The notes beneath the pieces were generated by a model, which was given only the letters and a program-made list of their open reading frames with translations, did not search any database and was not told the DNA's origin. Below are positions 1 through 7,003 of a stretch of 11,632 nt of DNA, one piece after another. Made by a program: the position numbers and the translations under genes. The stretch comes from an uncultured Eubacteriales bacterium (lineage in GTDB: Bacteria; Bacillota; Clostridia; Oscillospirales; Oscillospiraceae): positions 1 through 11,632 of the forward strand of contig URVR01000035.1 in assembly GCA_900551355.1 (NCBI GenBank). The letters are read 5' to 3'. The first letter of the stretch is position 1, and each line of letters starts with the position of its first letter.

Positions 1-41
1 CCTCTACGTCTCGTGGGCTCGGAGATGTGTATAAGAGACAG
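1..41. other. Nextera adapter remnant (left end, not genomic)
   Basis: Bases 8-41 match the Illumina Nextera read-2 transposase adapter, ending in the 19-base Tn5 mosaic end AGATGTGTATAAGAGACAG at 23-41. Bases 1-7 are probably the edge of the index or flow-cell sequence. Genomic DNA starts at about base 42. The peptide read from this stretch on the minus strand (VSYTHLRAHET) is adapter-encoded and not part of the permease. Confidence 0.98.
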
Positions 42-1035
42 GCATATCCATGCCGTTCTTATCGGTGCCCAGCAGGTGGGTCTTGGTGGGGAAAGAATAG
101 GCGTCGAACACGCGGGTGACGGTGCCCTCCTTGATGGACCACTGGTACTTGGCGGGGTTGTACTCCAGCTGGATCTCACGGACCTCGCCGTTCTCGTTGG
201 TGTACTCGATCTGCGTCTCGCCCTTCTCGGCGGCCTCAATGACCCGCTCCTTGAACTCCTTGGAGATCACGGTGCCGGCCACCTTGGACTGGATGACGTA
301 GCGGCTGATGTAGGCGATCTCCTCGCCGTTCAGCATGACGCTGCCGTCGTCCAGCGTGTAGGTCTTGCCGTCGGCGGTGAATTCCGTCTCACCGTTGACG
401 TGGGCCTTCAGCGCGTTGAAGGTAAAACTGAAGCTGAACTTCTCGCCGGTAACGCTGGGGTTGACGATATCCTTGTAGGCCACCGCCAGCAGCGTATTAC
501 CCTGCGACACGGAATACAGGCTGTCGCCCTCCTCCGTGATGGTGTATGTCGTGCCCTTGTAGGTGAAGGATTCCTCCTTGCCCATGTACAGCGTCAGCTG
601 CGCCTGCAGCACGGCGCCGAACTCCTGCCCGTCCGCCACCAGATAGCGATACTCGGTGTTCTCGGACAGCGCGGCATACTCCTTCATCTGGATATCGTCG
701 CGGTAGAACACCTCGTCCTGCCCGTAGGGGCTGACAAGACCGCCGATAAAGGAGAAGATGAACATGACGGCCAGAATGGTCAGGCCCACCACCGCCAGAC
801 GGTTGCGGAAAAAGCGCTTGGCCACCAGCGTACCGGGAGACAGCACCTTGACGCGGCGGTCGTCGTTCAGGGAGTAATCCTCCTGCGGCTTGTTGTCCTC
901 GGAGGGCGTGTTGTCCTTGCCGGCGTACTCCTCGTTCAGCTCGTAGGAACGGCGGCGGGCATCGGTGCCTGGCATTCCCTGCCCATGGCCGGGAACGGAC
1001 AGATCTTTATCCTTTTTATCATCGAAATAACTCAT
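42..1035 (-). CDS. DppC/OppC-type peptide ABC transporter permease with large extracytoplasmic insertion (3' end missing)
   Basis: This is one of the two membrane subunits of a peptide/nickel-type ABC importer. About 331 genuine residues are present. An acidic, hydrophilic cytoplasmic tail (1-65) is followed by the family's conserved lead-in (LVAKRFFRNRLAVVGL, 70-85) and transmembrane helix 1 (about 80-103). The next family landmark, HLLGTDKNGMDM (320-331), normally lies only a few dozen residues after helix 1. Here roughly 200 residues intervene, rich in beta-forming segments and with an internal duplication (144-190 and 207-248). The remaining helices and the EAA loop that contacts the ATPase lie beyond the contig end. 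The start ATG has GGGAGG at 1045-1050, nine bases upstream. The gene begins 18 bases after the DppB stop, so the two are surely co-transcribed. The family call is firm; the substrate is inferred from the neighbours. Confidence 0.9.
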
Positions 1036-1053
1036 GCTTCACGTCCTCCCTTC

Positions 1054-2040
1054 TCAAGCGATGCGCACCCGCGGATCCACCACGGCGTACAGAATGTCAG
1101 AGATGAGGTTGCCCAGCAGCGTCAGGATGGCCAGGAACGTCATGTAGAACATGGAGAACGGGATATCACCGGCCACCATGGCGTTGTAGGAGATGTAGCC
1201 GATACCGGGGATGGCAAACAGCGTCTCGGTGATCAGTGCGCCGGCGAACAGGCCGGGCAGGCTGCCGCCGATGAACGTGACCAGCGGGATCAGCGTGTTG
1301 CGGAAGGCGTGGTGGTAAATGACCTTCTTTTCGGACAGGCCCTTGGCGCGGGCGGTCCGGATGTAGTCGGCGTTCAGCACCTCCAGCATGTTGGTGCGGA
1401 CGTAGCGCATCCACGAGCCGATGGAGATGAACACCAGCGTTACGATGGGCAGCACCAGATGCTTGCCCATATCCAGTATCTGCCCGAAACGGCTGAGGGA
1501 GTTGAAGTCGCGCCCCGTCAAGCCCACCAGATCGAACCATCCCAGCTTCACGGAGAACACCAGCTTCAGCAGGGTGGCGAAGAAGAACGTCGGCAGGGAC
1601 ATACCCAGCAGCGCCACGGTGGTGACGGTATAGTCGGTCACGCTGTACTGCTTGGTAGCGGCCACGATGCCCAGCGGCACCGCGATCAGCAGCTCGAACA
1701 CCAGAGAGATCGCGCCCATGATGAAGGACACCCAAATGACCTCGTTGAACTTCTGGAGCACGGGAACCGTGTACTTCCAGCTGTCGCCGAAGTTGCCGGT
1801 GACAAGGTTCTTCAGCTGTACGAGGAAGCCGGGGATCAGGTCCAGATCCAGACCGTACTGGGCGTTGAGCTGTGCCAGCCACTCATCGTAGGGCTTGGAG
1901 CCGGGTGCCTGTGACAGCTGCCGCGCCATCGTCTCCACATAAGAAGCGGGCAGACAGCGCATCAGCACATAGATGATGAATGTCACAAAGAACAGGATCA
2001 CAATCGATAGCAGTGTGCGTTTGACTAAGAATTTGCGCAT
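1054..2040 (-). CDS. DppB/OppB-type peptide ABC transporter permease
   Basis: This 328-residue integral membrane subunit is the usual length for the family and would pair with the DppC-type subunit to form the channel. Helix 1 lies at about 8-27, with further membrane segments near 101-123, 136-163, 193-210, 247-272 and 298-321. The cytoplasmic EAA-type coupling loop is clear (RTARAKGLSEKKVIYHHAFRN, positions 228-248, with the core Gly at 234), followed by the conserved LPGLFAGALITETLFAIPGIG region (261-281) and the typical DPRVR C-terminus. The ORF is open 40 codons further upstream, but the start at MRKFLVKRT is chosen because GGAGGG (2046-2051) sits five bases before it and this matches the family N-terminus. 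It lies 222 bases after the SBP gene, in a spacer full of hairpins, and 18 bases before the DppC gene. Confidence 0.96.
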   Translation of the reverse strand: MRKFLVKRTLLSIVILFFVTFIIYVLMRCLPASYVETMARQLSQAPGSKPYDEWLAQLNAQYGLDLDLIPGFLVQLKNLVTGNFGDSWKYTVPVLQKFNEVIWVSFIMGAISLVFELLIAVPLGIVAATKQYSVTDYTVTTVALLGMSLPTFFFATLLKLVFSVKLGWFDLVGLTGRDFNSLSRFGQILDMGKHLVLPIVTLVFISIGSWMRYVRTNMLEVLNADYIRTARAKGLSEKKVIYHHAFRNTLIPLVTFIGGSLPGLFAGALITETLFAIPGIGYISYNAMVAGDIPFSMFYMTFLAILTLLGNLISDILYAVVDPRVRIA

Positions 2041-2176
2041 ACAATCCCTCCGTTTTGCCGACAGCCGCCCCGCGCCAGGGGCCGCTGTCCTTTTTAATGT
2101 GATTCTGCGTATCAGGCAGTCGTTCCGGCACGGACGTCGAACCGCCTGACTCATACGCAAAAAGAGTCCGGTGATA

Positions 2177-2210
2177 GGCTACCCTGCGGCTTTGCAGCCG
2201 CAGGGTAGCC
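2177..2210 (-). other. 15-bp perfect stem-loop with GNRA tetraloop
   Basis: The arms are 2177-2191 and 2196-2210, perfectly complementary, with a four-base loop that reads GCAA in the transcript of the minus strand. GCAA is a GNRA tetraloop, a very stable RNA fold. The nearest T-run in the transcript (five Ts at 2159-2163) is more than ten bases downstream of the stem, so this looks more like a stabilising or processing hairpin than a standard terminator. Confidence 0.85.
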
Positions 2211-2212
2211 GT

Positions 2213-2236
2213 CTTAAAGGTTTTTGGGCCTTTAAG
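2213..2236 (-). other. 8-bp stem-loop after the SBP stop codon
   Basis: CTTAAAGG (2213-2220) and CCTTTAAG (2229-2236) are perfect complements around an eight-base loop. This is the first hairpin after the SBP stop codon and lies only two bases from the 15-bp hairpin at 2177-2210. The stem is AT-rich and therefore weak. Confidence 0.6.
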
Positions 2237-2262
2237 GAAAATCAGATGTACGGATCAGGCGC

Positions 2263-4539
2263 TTACTTCAGATCCAGCAGCTCCAGATCGTTGTACCACT
2301 GCCAATAGGTAGTGATATCGGGCGTCACGGTATCCAGATTCACGCGCTGGCTGGAGATGATGACGCAGTTCTGGCGCTGATAGACGGGGATCTCAACAGC
2401 CCAGTCGGCCACGATATCCAGGCACTCCTTGTACAGGGTCTTACGATAGGTCTGATCGGTGGACTGACGGGCCTGCATGATCAGGTCATCCAGCTCGGCA
2501 TCCTTGATCCAGTAGGACTTCTCGTTGGAGCCGCCCTGGCTGTGATAGATCTGGAACATATCGGGGTCGGGAGTGGCCTGCCACGCCATGGCGAACATGT
2601 CCGCGTTACCAGCGTTGATGGCGTTGGTCATCTCGGAGAAATTGGACATATCGGAGACGATCAGGTTGAAGCCCAGCTCCTTCAGAGCGTCGGAGGCCAG
2701 GGTCAGAGCCATGAAGGTGGGGTGGTCGCCCGTGCCGCTGCCGCCGACCATGACCTCAGCGTCCATGCGGGCATCCGCAGGAGCCGCGGTGATCTTGCCG
2801 TCGGTGACGGTGTAGCCGGCAGCCTCGAAGAAGCCCAGAGCGGCCTGCTTGGCAGCGGCGTACTTATCCTCGGCGGACATACCGTCGGTGTAGATGTCAT
2901 TGCCGTCCACATCCACGGAGAAAGCGACCTTGTAGCCCTCGTCCGTGACACGGGGAGCGGCCCAGGAGGTGTCGGAGATGGGGTAGTTGATGACGTTGGC
3001 GAACTCACCGTAGTAGGAGTCCACAGCCACGTCACGGTACACAGCGATAATGGTAGCGATGGCCTTACGCAGGTTCTTGGAGGCCTCATCGCCGCCGTTG
3101 CCGTTGCCGACCTTCACGCGGTTGGCGTTGAAGCCGACATAGCCGTAGCCCAGGTTGGCCACCAGGTCGGTCTGCAGGACGTCACCGGAGATCTCGCCGT
3201 TGGAGTTGGCCTTCTTGATCTGCTCAGCAGCCTCAGCGGAGTAGGAGGGATCGGTGATGTCGATGGTGCCGGAGACGACGCCGGGGATCTTATCCACATC
3301 CTGCATCTCGCGCCAGATGACAGTGTCGATCTTGGGCTCGCCCTTCCAGTAGGTGGCGTTCTTCTGCAGGGTCACAGCGCCGTTGGAATAGCTCTCGAAG
3401 GTGTAGGGGCCGGAGCCGACAGGGGCGGAGGTCACGGACTTGACGTGGGACAGGTCGCCCTTGTCGAAGCCGAACTTGTTGTTGGCGTAGTCGTACTTAT
3501 CGGTCTCGCCGTAGTAGTGCATGGGGCAGATGGTGACGGGGATCTGATAGATGGCGGTGGCATTGAGCTCGGTCAGGGTGACGGTCATGCTGTAATCGCC
3601 GGTCTTGACGATACCCTCAACGTTGGGAGCGGACTCACCGGTCTGCACGCCGACGGTGTAGTCGGAGAAGGCGTCACCGATCTCGGCCTCGATGAGGGCG
3701 GAGATGCTGGTGCCGGCAGTCTCCTTGTTGATGCCCTCGTCGGAGATGTCATAGCCGTAAGCGGCCACGATGGCAGCCCAGAAATCCTCAACGGTGGCAT
3801 CCTCGGCCAGCTCGAAGCCCCAGTTGGCAGCCTGTGCGGCCACGGAATCGGTGGCGGCGGCATAGCCGGCGGCGACCACATTGTCCAGGATCTCCTGCGC
3901 GAACTTCACGCCGGCGGCGTTGAAGGCAGCCCAGAAGGTGTTGTACTGATCCTCGGTGTAGAAGTCGGTGGCGGTGTAGCCGTCAGGGCCGGCAGCCAGG
4001 ATCAGGTTCATGCGGGAGTCCATACCGGAACGGTAAGCCTCCAGACCCTTGATGGGGATGGAGTACAGGGTGGACACGCCGTCATAGGTGGGGTCAAGCA
4101 GGACGTAGTAGGAGAAGATGACATCGTCGATGGTCATCTCCACGCCGTCGGAGAACTTGACGCCGGGCTTCATGGTGATGTTGTAGTCAACGGTGCCGTC
4201 CTCGTTCTCAACGATCTCACAGTCGGCCACACCGTAGTAGGTGTAGTCGGTGCCGTTGTAGGGACGGACGTCGCCCTCGATGCCCTTCAGCACCACGGAA
4301 CCCTCACGGTCGGTGCTCAGCAGGCCGTCAAAGACCATGCTCATGACCTGGTTCTCATAATCGTTGGTGTAGAAGAAGGGGGAGAACTTACCATCGAAGT
4401 TCTGCGTACCGACCACGAGCGTCTTAGTGGTCGGCTCCTGACCCTGATCGCCACCGTCGGGATTCTTCTGCTCGCCGCAGGCGGTGAACAGACCCACGCA
4501 CATGACCAGAGACAGGATCAATGCAAGTGCTCTTTTCAT
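2263..4539 (-). CDS. Peptide ABC transporter substrate-binding lipoprotein (SBP family 5, enlarged)
   Basis: This extracytoplasmic receptor should capture oligopeptides and deliver them to the two permeases encoded downstream. It has 758 residues against roughly 500-600 for typical OppA/DppA proteins. The signal peptide and lipobox end in LFTAC with the lipidated Cys at 21, followed by a polar linker (22-38). Family 5 landmarks are visible: TLVVGTQNFDGKFSPFF (40-56), MVFDGLLSTD (68-77), GVKFSDGVEMTIDDVIFSY (126-144), PVGSGPYTFESY (373-384), NLRKAIATII (489-498) and QARQSTDQTYRKTLYKE (689-705). The extra length is mainly an Ala-rich block at about 170-308, before the normal KTGDYSMTVTL strand. 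The start has AAGGAG at 4549-4554, nine bases upstream. It has its own promoter at 4691-4720 and a hairpin-rich leader. Family certain; exact ligand unknown. Confidence 0.96.
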   Translation of the reverse strand: MKRALALILSLVMCVGLFTACGEQKNPDGGDQGQEPTTKTLVVGTQNFDGKFSPFFYTNDYENQVMSMVFDGLLSTDREGSVVLKGIEGDVRPYNGTDYTYYGVADCEIVENEDGTVDYNITMKPGVKFSDGVEMTIDDVIFSYYVLLDPTYDGVSTLYSIPIKGLEAYRSGMDSRMNLILAAGPDGYTATDFYTEDQYNTFWAAFNAAGVKFAQEILDNVVAAGYAAATDSVAAQAANWGFELAEDATVEDFWAAIVAAYGYDISDEGINKETAGTSISALIEAEIGDAFSDYTVGVQTGESAPNVEGIVKTGDYSMTVTLTELNATAIYQIPVTICPMHYYGETDKYDYANNKFGFDKGDLSHVKSVTSAPVGSGPYTFESYSNGAVTLQKNATYWKGEPKIDTVIWREMQDVDKIPGVVSGTIDITDPSYSAEAAEQIKKANSNGEISGDVLQTDLVANLGYGYVGFNANRVKVGNGNGGDEASKNLRKAIATIIAVYRDVAVDSYYGEFANVINYPISDTSWAAPRVTDEGYKVAFSVDVDGNDIYTDGMSAEDKYAAAKQAALGFFEAAGYTVTDGKITAAPADARMDAEVMVGGSGTGDHPTFMALTLASDALKELGFNLIVSDMSNFSEMTNAINAGNADMFAMAWQATPDPDMFQIYHSQGGSNEKSYWIKDAELDDLIMQARQSTDQTYRKTLYKECLDIVADWAVEIPVYQRQNCVIISSQRVNLDTVTPDITTYWQWYNDLELLDLK

Positions 4540-4603
4540 TGGATCTAACTCCTTTTCGTTTTTATTTGCTTCAACGGGTGTTTACCCGTGGCGCACAGTA
4601 GGA

Positions 4604-4628
4604 TTTCTGCGCACGATGTGCGCAGAAA
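4604..4628 (-). other. 11-bp perfect hairpin in SBP leader
   Basis: Arms 4604-4614 and 4618-4628 are perfect complements around a three-base loop, with the core CTGCGCAC/GTGCGCAG. Its upstream arm in the transcript overlaps the T-run of the adjacent palindrome by three bases, so the two structures compete at their edge. Confidence 0.75.
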
Positions 4629-4648
4629 AAAGGGAGTACTCCCTTTTT
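4627..4648. terminator. 22-base perfect palindrome, possible attenuator or weak terminator
   Basis: The palindrome is centred between 4637 and 4638 with core GGGAGTACTCCC flanked by A-runs and T-runs. In the minus-strand transcript it gives a nine-pair stem with a GUAC loop ending in six U (4631 down to 4626), the shape of an A-tract/U-tract intrinsic terminator but with only three G-C pairs. It lies downstream of the SBP promoter, so it could end read-through from the M3 operon or attenuate SBP transcription. As DNA it could instead be an operator for a dimeric regulator. Confidence 0.45.
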
Positions 4649-4655
4649 GGCCGTC

Positions 4656-4675
4656 CCCTGCCGTCTCCGGCAGGG
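4656..4675 (-). other. 8-bp hairpin with GAGA tetraloop in SBP leader
   Basis: CCCTGCCG (4656-4663) pairs with CGGCAGGG (4668-4675). The loop reads GAGA in the transcript, a GNRA tetraloop. It would be the first structure formed, about ten bases after the predicted transcription start. Confidence 0.7.
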
Positions 4676-4690
4676 ATAGCCATTTTGTGT

Positions 4691-4720
4691 ATTATACCAT
4701 ATTGGCGGGGCACTTGTACA
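4691..4720 (-). promoter_or_regulatory. Promoter of the peptide transporter operon
   Basis: On the minus strand a perfect TATAAT (4691-4696) is preceded by TG with one base between (extended -10, TGGTATAAT), and TGTACA (4715-4720) lies 18 bases upstream as a weaker -35. The predicted start is about 4684. The promoter sits in the 150-base gap after the four-helix membrane protein gene, so the SBP-permease operon can be transcribed independently of the M3 peptidase operon. Confidence 0.75.
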
Positions 4721-4730
4721 GTCTTTTTTC

Positions 4731-5297
4731 TTATTCTGCCGTCATTTCGCCGTTTTTGCCAACAGGCTCCCATACGCTGCGCCGCACCAGATGCCGCGCA
4801 AACAGAGCCGCCGCAAGGGATACGGCCTTCAGCAGCAGGTAGACCGCCGCCATGGCGCCGCGTCCACCGCTGCCGGACAAAACCAGGTACATCGTCTCGG
4901 CGATGATGCCCGCCCCGGCCAGAACGGCCTCCGCCAGACACCGTCCCGGCAGCGCCCGCACCGTGGCCCTGTAGACGTACTCCCGCATGGGGTACTCCCG
5001 TGCCTGCCAGCGGGTCATGGCCCACACCACGCTGCCGGTGAGGCCCACCTCTGCCGCGTAGGGCAGCAGCACATAGAAGCACCGGCTCATCCCCGGCGCG
5101 GAGATGCACCCGCCGGCCACCACCGCCGCCGCCAGCACCGCCGTCAGCAGCCACAGCCGCAGCAGCAGCGCGGCGCGCTCCCCGTCGGCGGCGCGGCAGA
5201 CGTAGCAGGTGCCGGTGTAGACGTAGTTGCCCGCCACGTCCCGGTAAAAGTCGTTGAGGTGGGCGCGGCGGCCCTGCCGCTTCTTCTCCCCTGCCAT
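4731..5297 (-). CDS. Uncharacterised four-helix membrane protein, coupled to M3 peptidase
   Basis: I do not recognise this 188-residue protein. A basic N-terminus (MAGEKKRQGRR) is followed by a conserved-looking patch FYRDVAGNYVYTGTCYVC (17-34) with two cysteines. Four hydrophobic segments follow, at about 43-65, 72-94, 121-142 and 146-168, then a short polar tail. A charged cytoplasmic stretch (about 96-118, WQAREYPMREYVYR) separates the two helix pairs. The start codon overlaps the M3 peptidase stop as TAATG (sharing base 5297) and has no good ribosome binding site of its own, so translation probably depends on ribosomes finishing the peptidase. The strict coupling and coding-like composition make it a real gene. 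Its function is unknown. Confidence 0.82.
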   Translation of the reverse strand: MAGEKKRQGRRAHLNDFYRDVAGNYVYTGTCYVCRAADGERAALLLRLWLLTAVLAAAVVAGGCISAPGMSRCFYVLLPYAAEVGLTGSVVWAMTRWQAREYPMREYVYRATVRALPGRCLAEAVLAGAGIIAETMYLVLSGSGGRGAMAAVYLLLKAVSLAAALFARHLVRRSVWEPVGKNGEMTAE

Positions 5298-7003
5298 TAC
5301 CGGATGCCGGTCATGTCAAAGCTGTCCAGCCACTGCTCGGCGGCGGCGCAGACGCCCCGCAGGCAGCTCTCGTCGAAGGGGGACTCCAGCCCGGCGTTCT
5401 TCAGCAGATCGGTGAACGTGCGGCTGCCGCCCTGCACGGTGTAGGCCATGTAGTGCTTCCAGGCGTCGCCCAGATCCTTCTGGATCATGGCCCAGAACTC
5501 CAGCGCCACGGTCTGCGCCAGGCAGTAGTCGATATAATAGAACGGGCTGGAATAGATGTGGTGCTGCCGCTGCCAGCGGCGGCCCTCGGTGTAGAAGGGC
5601 AGGTCGCTGTCGTTCATATTGACCCAGGGCATGTAGATGCCGGTCAGCTCCTTCCAGGCGGCGTTGCGCTCCGCCGGGGTCATGTCGGGCTTCTCATACA
5701 CGATGTGCTGGAAGTGGTCCACCATGGTGCCGTAGGGGATGAACGTCAGAGCGCCGGCCAGATGGCTGTACAGGAACTTGCGGGTATCGGGGCCGAAGAA
5801 GCCCTCTGCCCACGGCCACGCAAAGAACTCCATGCTCATGGAGTGTACCTCGCAGGCCTCCAGGCTGGGCCACACATAGCTGGTGGGGATACGCTTGCGG
5901 TTGGTCCAGCTGGCGAAGGCGTGACCGGCCTCGTGGGTCACCACCTCCACGTCGTGCTGGGTACCGTTGAAGTTGGCGAAGATGAAGGGCACCTCGTAAT
6001 CGCCCAGACTGGTGCAGTAGCCGCCGGCCTGCTTGCCCTCGGTGCTCAGCACGTCCAGCAGCTCGTTGTCCAGCATGGTGCGGAAGAACTCCTTCGTCTC
6101 CGGGGACAGCTCGCCGTAGAACTTCATGCCCTGGGCCAGGATGTCGTCAGGCGTGCCCACGGGGCAGGGATTGCCGGAGCGGAACTCCAGTGCCATGTCC
6201 GCAAAGCTCAGGGGATAGCTCTTGCCCAGACGCTCCGCCTGCTTGCGGTAGATCTTGTCGGCCACCGGCACCAGATACTTCTGCACGGCGGCGCGGAACT
6301 TCTCCACGTCCTCCTTGGTGTAGCAGTTGCGGCTCATGCGGTAGTAGCCCAGCGTGGTATAGCCCTCGTAGCCCATCTTTCTGCCCATGGTGTCCCGCAG
6401 ATGGACCAGCTTGTCGTACAGCTCATCCAGCTCCGCCGCGTGCTCCATGGCCCACTTGTCGTCGGCCTGCCACGCCGCCAGGCGGCGGGCGTCGTCGGGG
6501 TCGCTCTTCAGCGGTGTCAGCTGGGACAGGGTGTAGGTCTTGCCCTCAAAGGGGATCTGGGCGGAGGCCAGCAGCTTCTCGTACTCCTGCACCAGATCGT
6601 TCTCCTGCTGCATCTCCGGGATGATCTCCGGCGTGAAGCACTTGCGGGCGATCTCGGCGTTGAGGAACATCAGGTCGCCGTACTCGGCGGTGAACTCCCT
6701 GCGGAACCTGGAATCCAGCATGGCCGCCTTCCACGCCTGCTGATACTCCTCCAGCTCGGGGCCTACGTTGTTCCAGAACTTCTCCTCCCCGTCGTAGAAG
6801 GCGTCGCGGGTGTCGATGGAGTGGCGGACGGAGGCCAGCGTGGCCTGGGTCTCCATGGAGCGGGACACCTTCTGCTCCTCCAGGAAGGCCTCCCGGGCCT
6901 CCTCATAGGTGGCGGCGTTCTTCAGCCGCTCCGTCAGGGCCGTCAGCTCCTTCTTCAGGGCCTCCGCATCCGGACGCACATAGGGCATTTCGGAAAACTT
7001 CAT
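5297..7003 (-). CDS. M3-family oligoendopeptidase (PepF-like zinc metallopeptidase)
   Basis: This cytoplasmic zinc endopeptidase cuts short peptides, a natural follow-up to the peptide importer next to it. It has 568 residues, the usual length for the M3B oligoendopeptidase group, and no signal peptide. The zinc site is complete: HEAGH at 357-361 (two His ligands, Glu358 catalytic) and the third ligand Glu385 in CEVHSMSMEFF (384-394). Substrate-binding residues are expected in the WQRQHHIYSSPFYYIDY region (477-493). The start ATG has a strong TCCTCCTT complement (AAGGAGGA, 7011-7018) seven bases upstream. The gene follows the MFS gene by 81 bases on the same strand and overlaps the downstream membrane protein by one base. 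No convincing promoter is seen in the 81-base gap, so it may be transcribed from the MFS promoter. Confidence 0.96.
   Translation of the reverse strand: MKFSEMPYVRPDAEALKKELTALTERLKNAATYEEAREAFLEEQKVSRSMETQATLASVRHSIDTRDAFYDGEEKFWNNVGPELEEYQQAWKAAMLDSRFRREFTAEYGDLMFLNAEIARKCFTPEIIPEMQQENDLVQEYEKLLASAQIPFEGKTYTLSQLTPLKSDPDDARRLAAWQADDKWAMEHAAELDELYDKLVHLRDTMGRKMGYEGYTTLGYYRMSRNCYTKEDVEKFRAAVQKYLVPVADKIYRKQAERLGKSYPLSFADMALEFRSGNPCPVGTPDDILAQGMKFYGELSPETKEFFRTMLDNELLDVLSTEGKQAGGYCTSLGDYEVPFIFANFNGTQHDVEVVTHEAGHAFASWTNRKRIPTSYVWPSLEACEVHSMSMEFFAWPWAEGFFGPDTRKFLYSHLAGALTFIPYGTMVDHFQHIVYEKPDMTPAERNAAWKELTGIYMPWVNMNDSDLPFYTEGRRWQRQHHIYSSPFYYIDYCLAQTVALEFWAMIQKDLGDAWKHYMAYTVQGGSRTFTDLLKNAGLESPFDESCLRGVCAAAEQWLDSFDMTGIR

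Larger units (their letters stand above)
2041..2262 (-). promoter_or_regulatory. Hairpin-rich spacer between SBP and DppB-type permease genes
   Basis: This 222-base spacer holds no gene. In transcript order it contains four potential hairpins: 2213-2236 (8-bp stem), 2177-2210 (15-bp perfect stem, GCAA loop), 2106-2159 (7+5 bp with a 4-nt bulge, plus an inner GTTC/GAAC pairing) and 2061-2088 (two 5-bp blocks around one mismatch). The permease ribosome binding site follows at 2046-2051. None has a U-run directly after its stem, so a full intrinsic terminator is not evident. The likely roles are protecting the 3' end of the SBP message or lowering permease expression relative to SBP, as described for other binding-protein transporter operons. 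That role is inferred. Confidence 0.6.
4540..4690 (-). promoter_or_regulatory. Structured 5' leader of the SBP gene (about 145 nt)
   Basis: The transcript from the promoter at 4691-4720 would begin near 4684 and run about 145 bases to the SBP start. It contains, in order, a hairpin at 4656-4675 (8-bp stem, GAGA loop), a 22-base perfect palindrome at 4627-4648, a hairpin at 4604-4628 (11-bp stem, ATC loop) and a hairpin at 4574-4589 (6-bp stem), then the ribosome binding site. I do not recognise a known riboswitch or T-box. The palindrome plus its T-run resembles a weak attenuator. Function is inferred. Confidence 0.55.

Noticed and set aside
1..41. A natural Tn5/IS50 end or recent transposon insertion
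   Set aside because: The 19-base mosaic end is attached to Nextera adapter bases at both contig ends in library orientation, and no transposase gene or target duplication is present.
13..1914. A 633-codon plus-strand ORF opening with MGSEMCIRDR
   Set aside because: It starts inside adapter sequence and runs antisense to two clear permease genes. Its protein is His/Gln/Gly-rich with no domain, as expected for the reverse frame of GC-rich genes.
2542..4548. A 668-codon plus-strand ORF opposite the SBP gene
   Set aside because: It is a long, low-complexity Gly/Val/Asp/His-rich frame antisense to a well-supported lipoprotein, with no start signals of its own. It is a codon-bias shadow.
4540..4690. 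A T-box or amino-acid riboswitch upstream of the SBP gene
   Set aside because: No T-box sequence (TGGNACCGCG-like) or recognisable conserved riboswitch core is present. The structures are simple consecutive hairpins.
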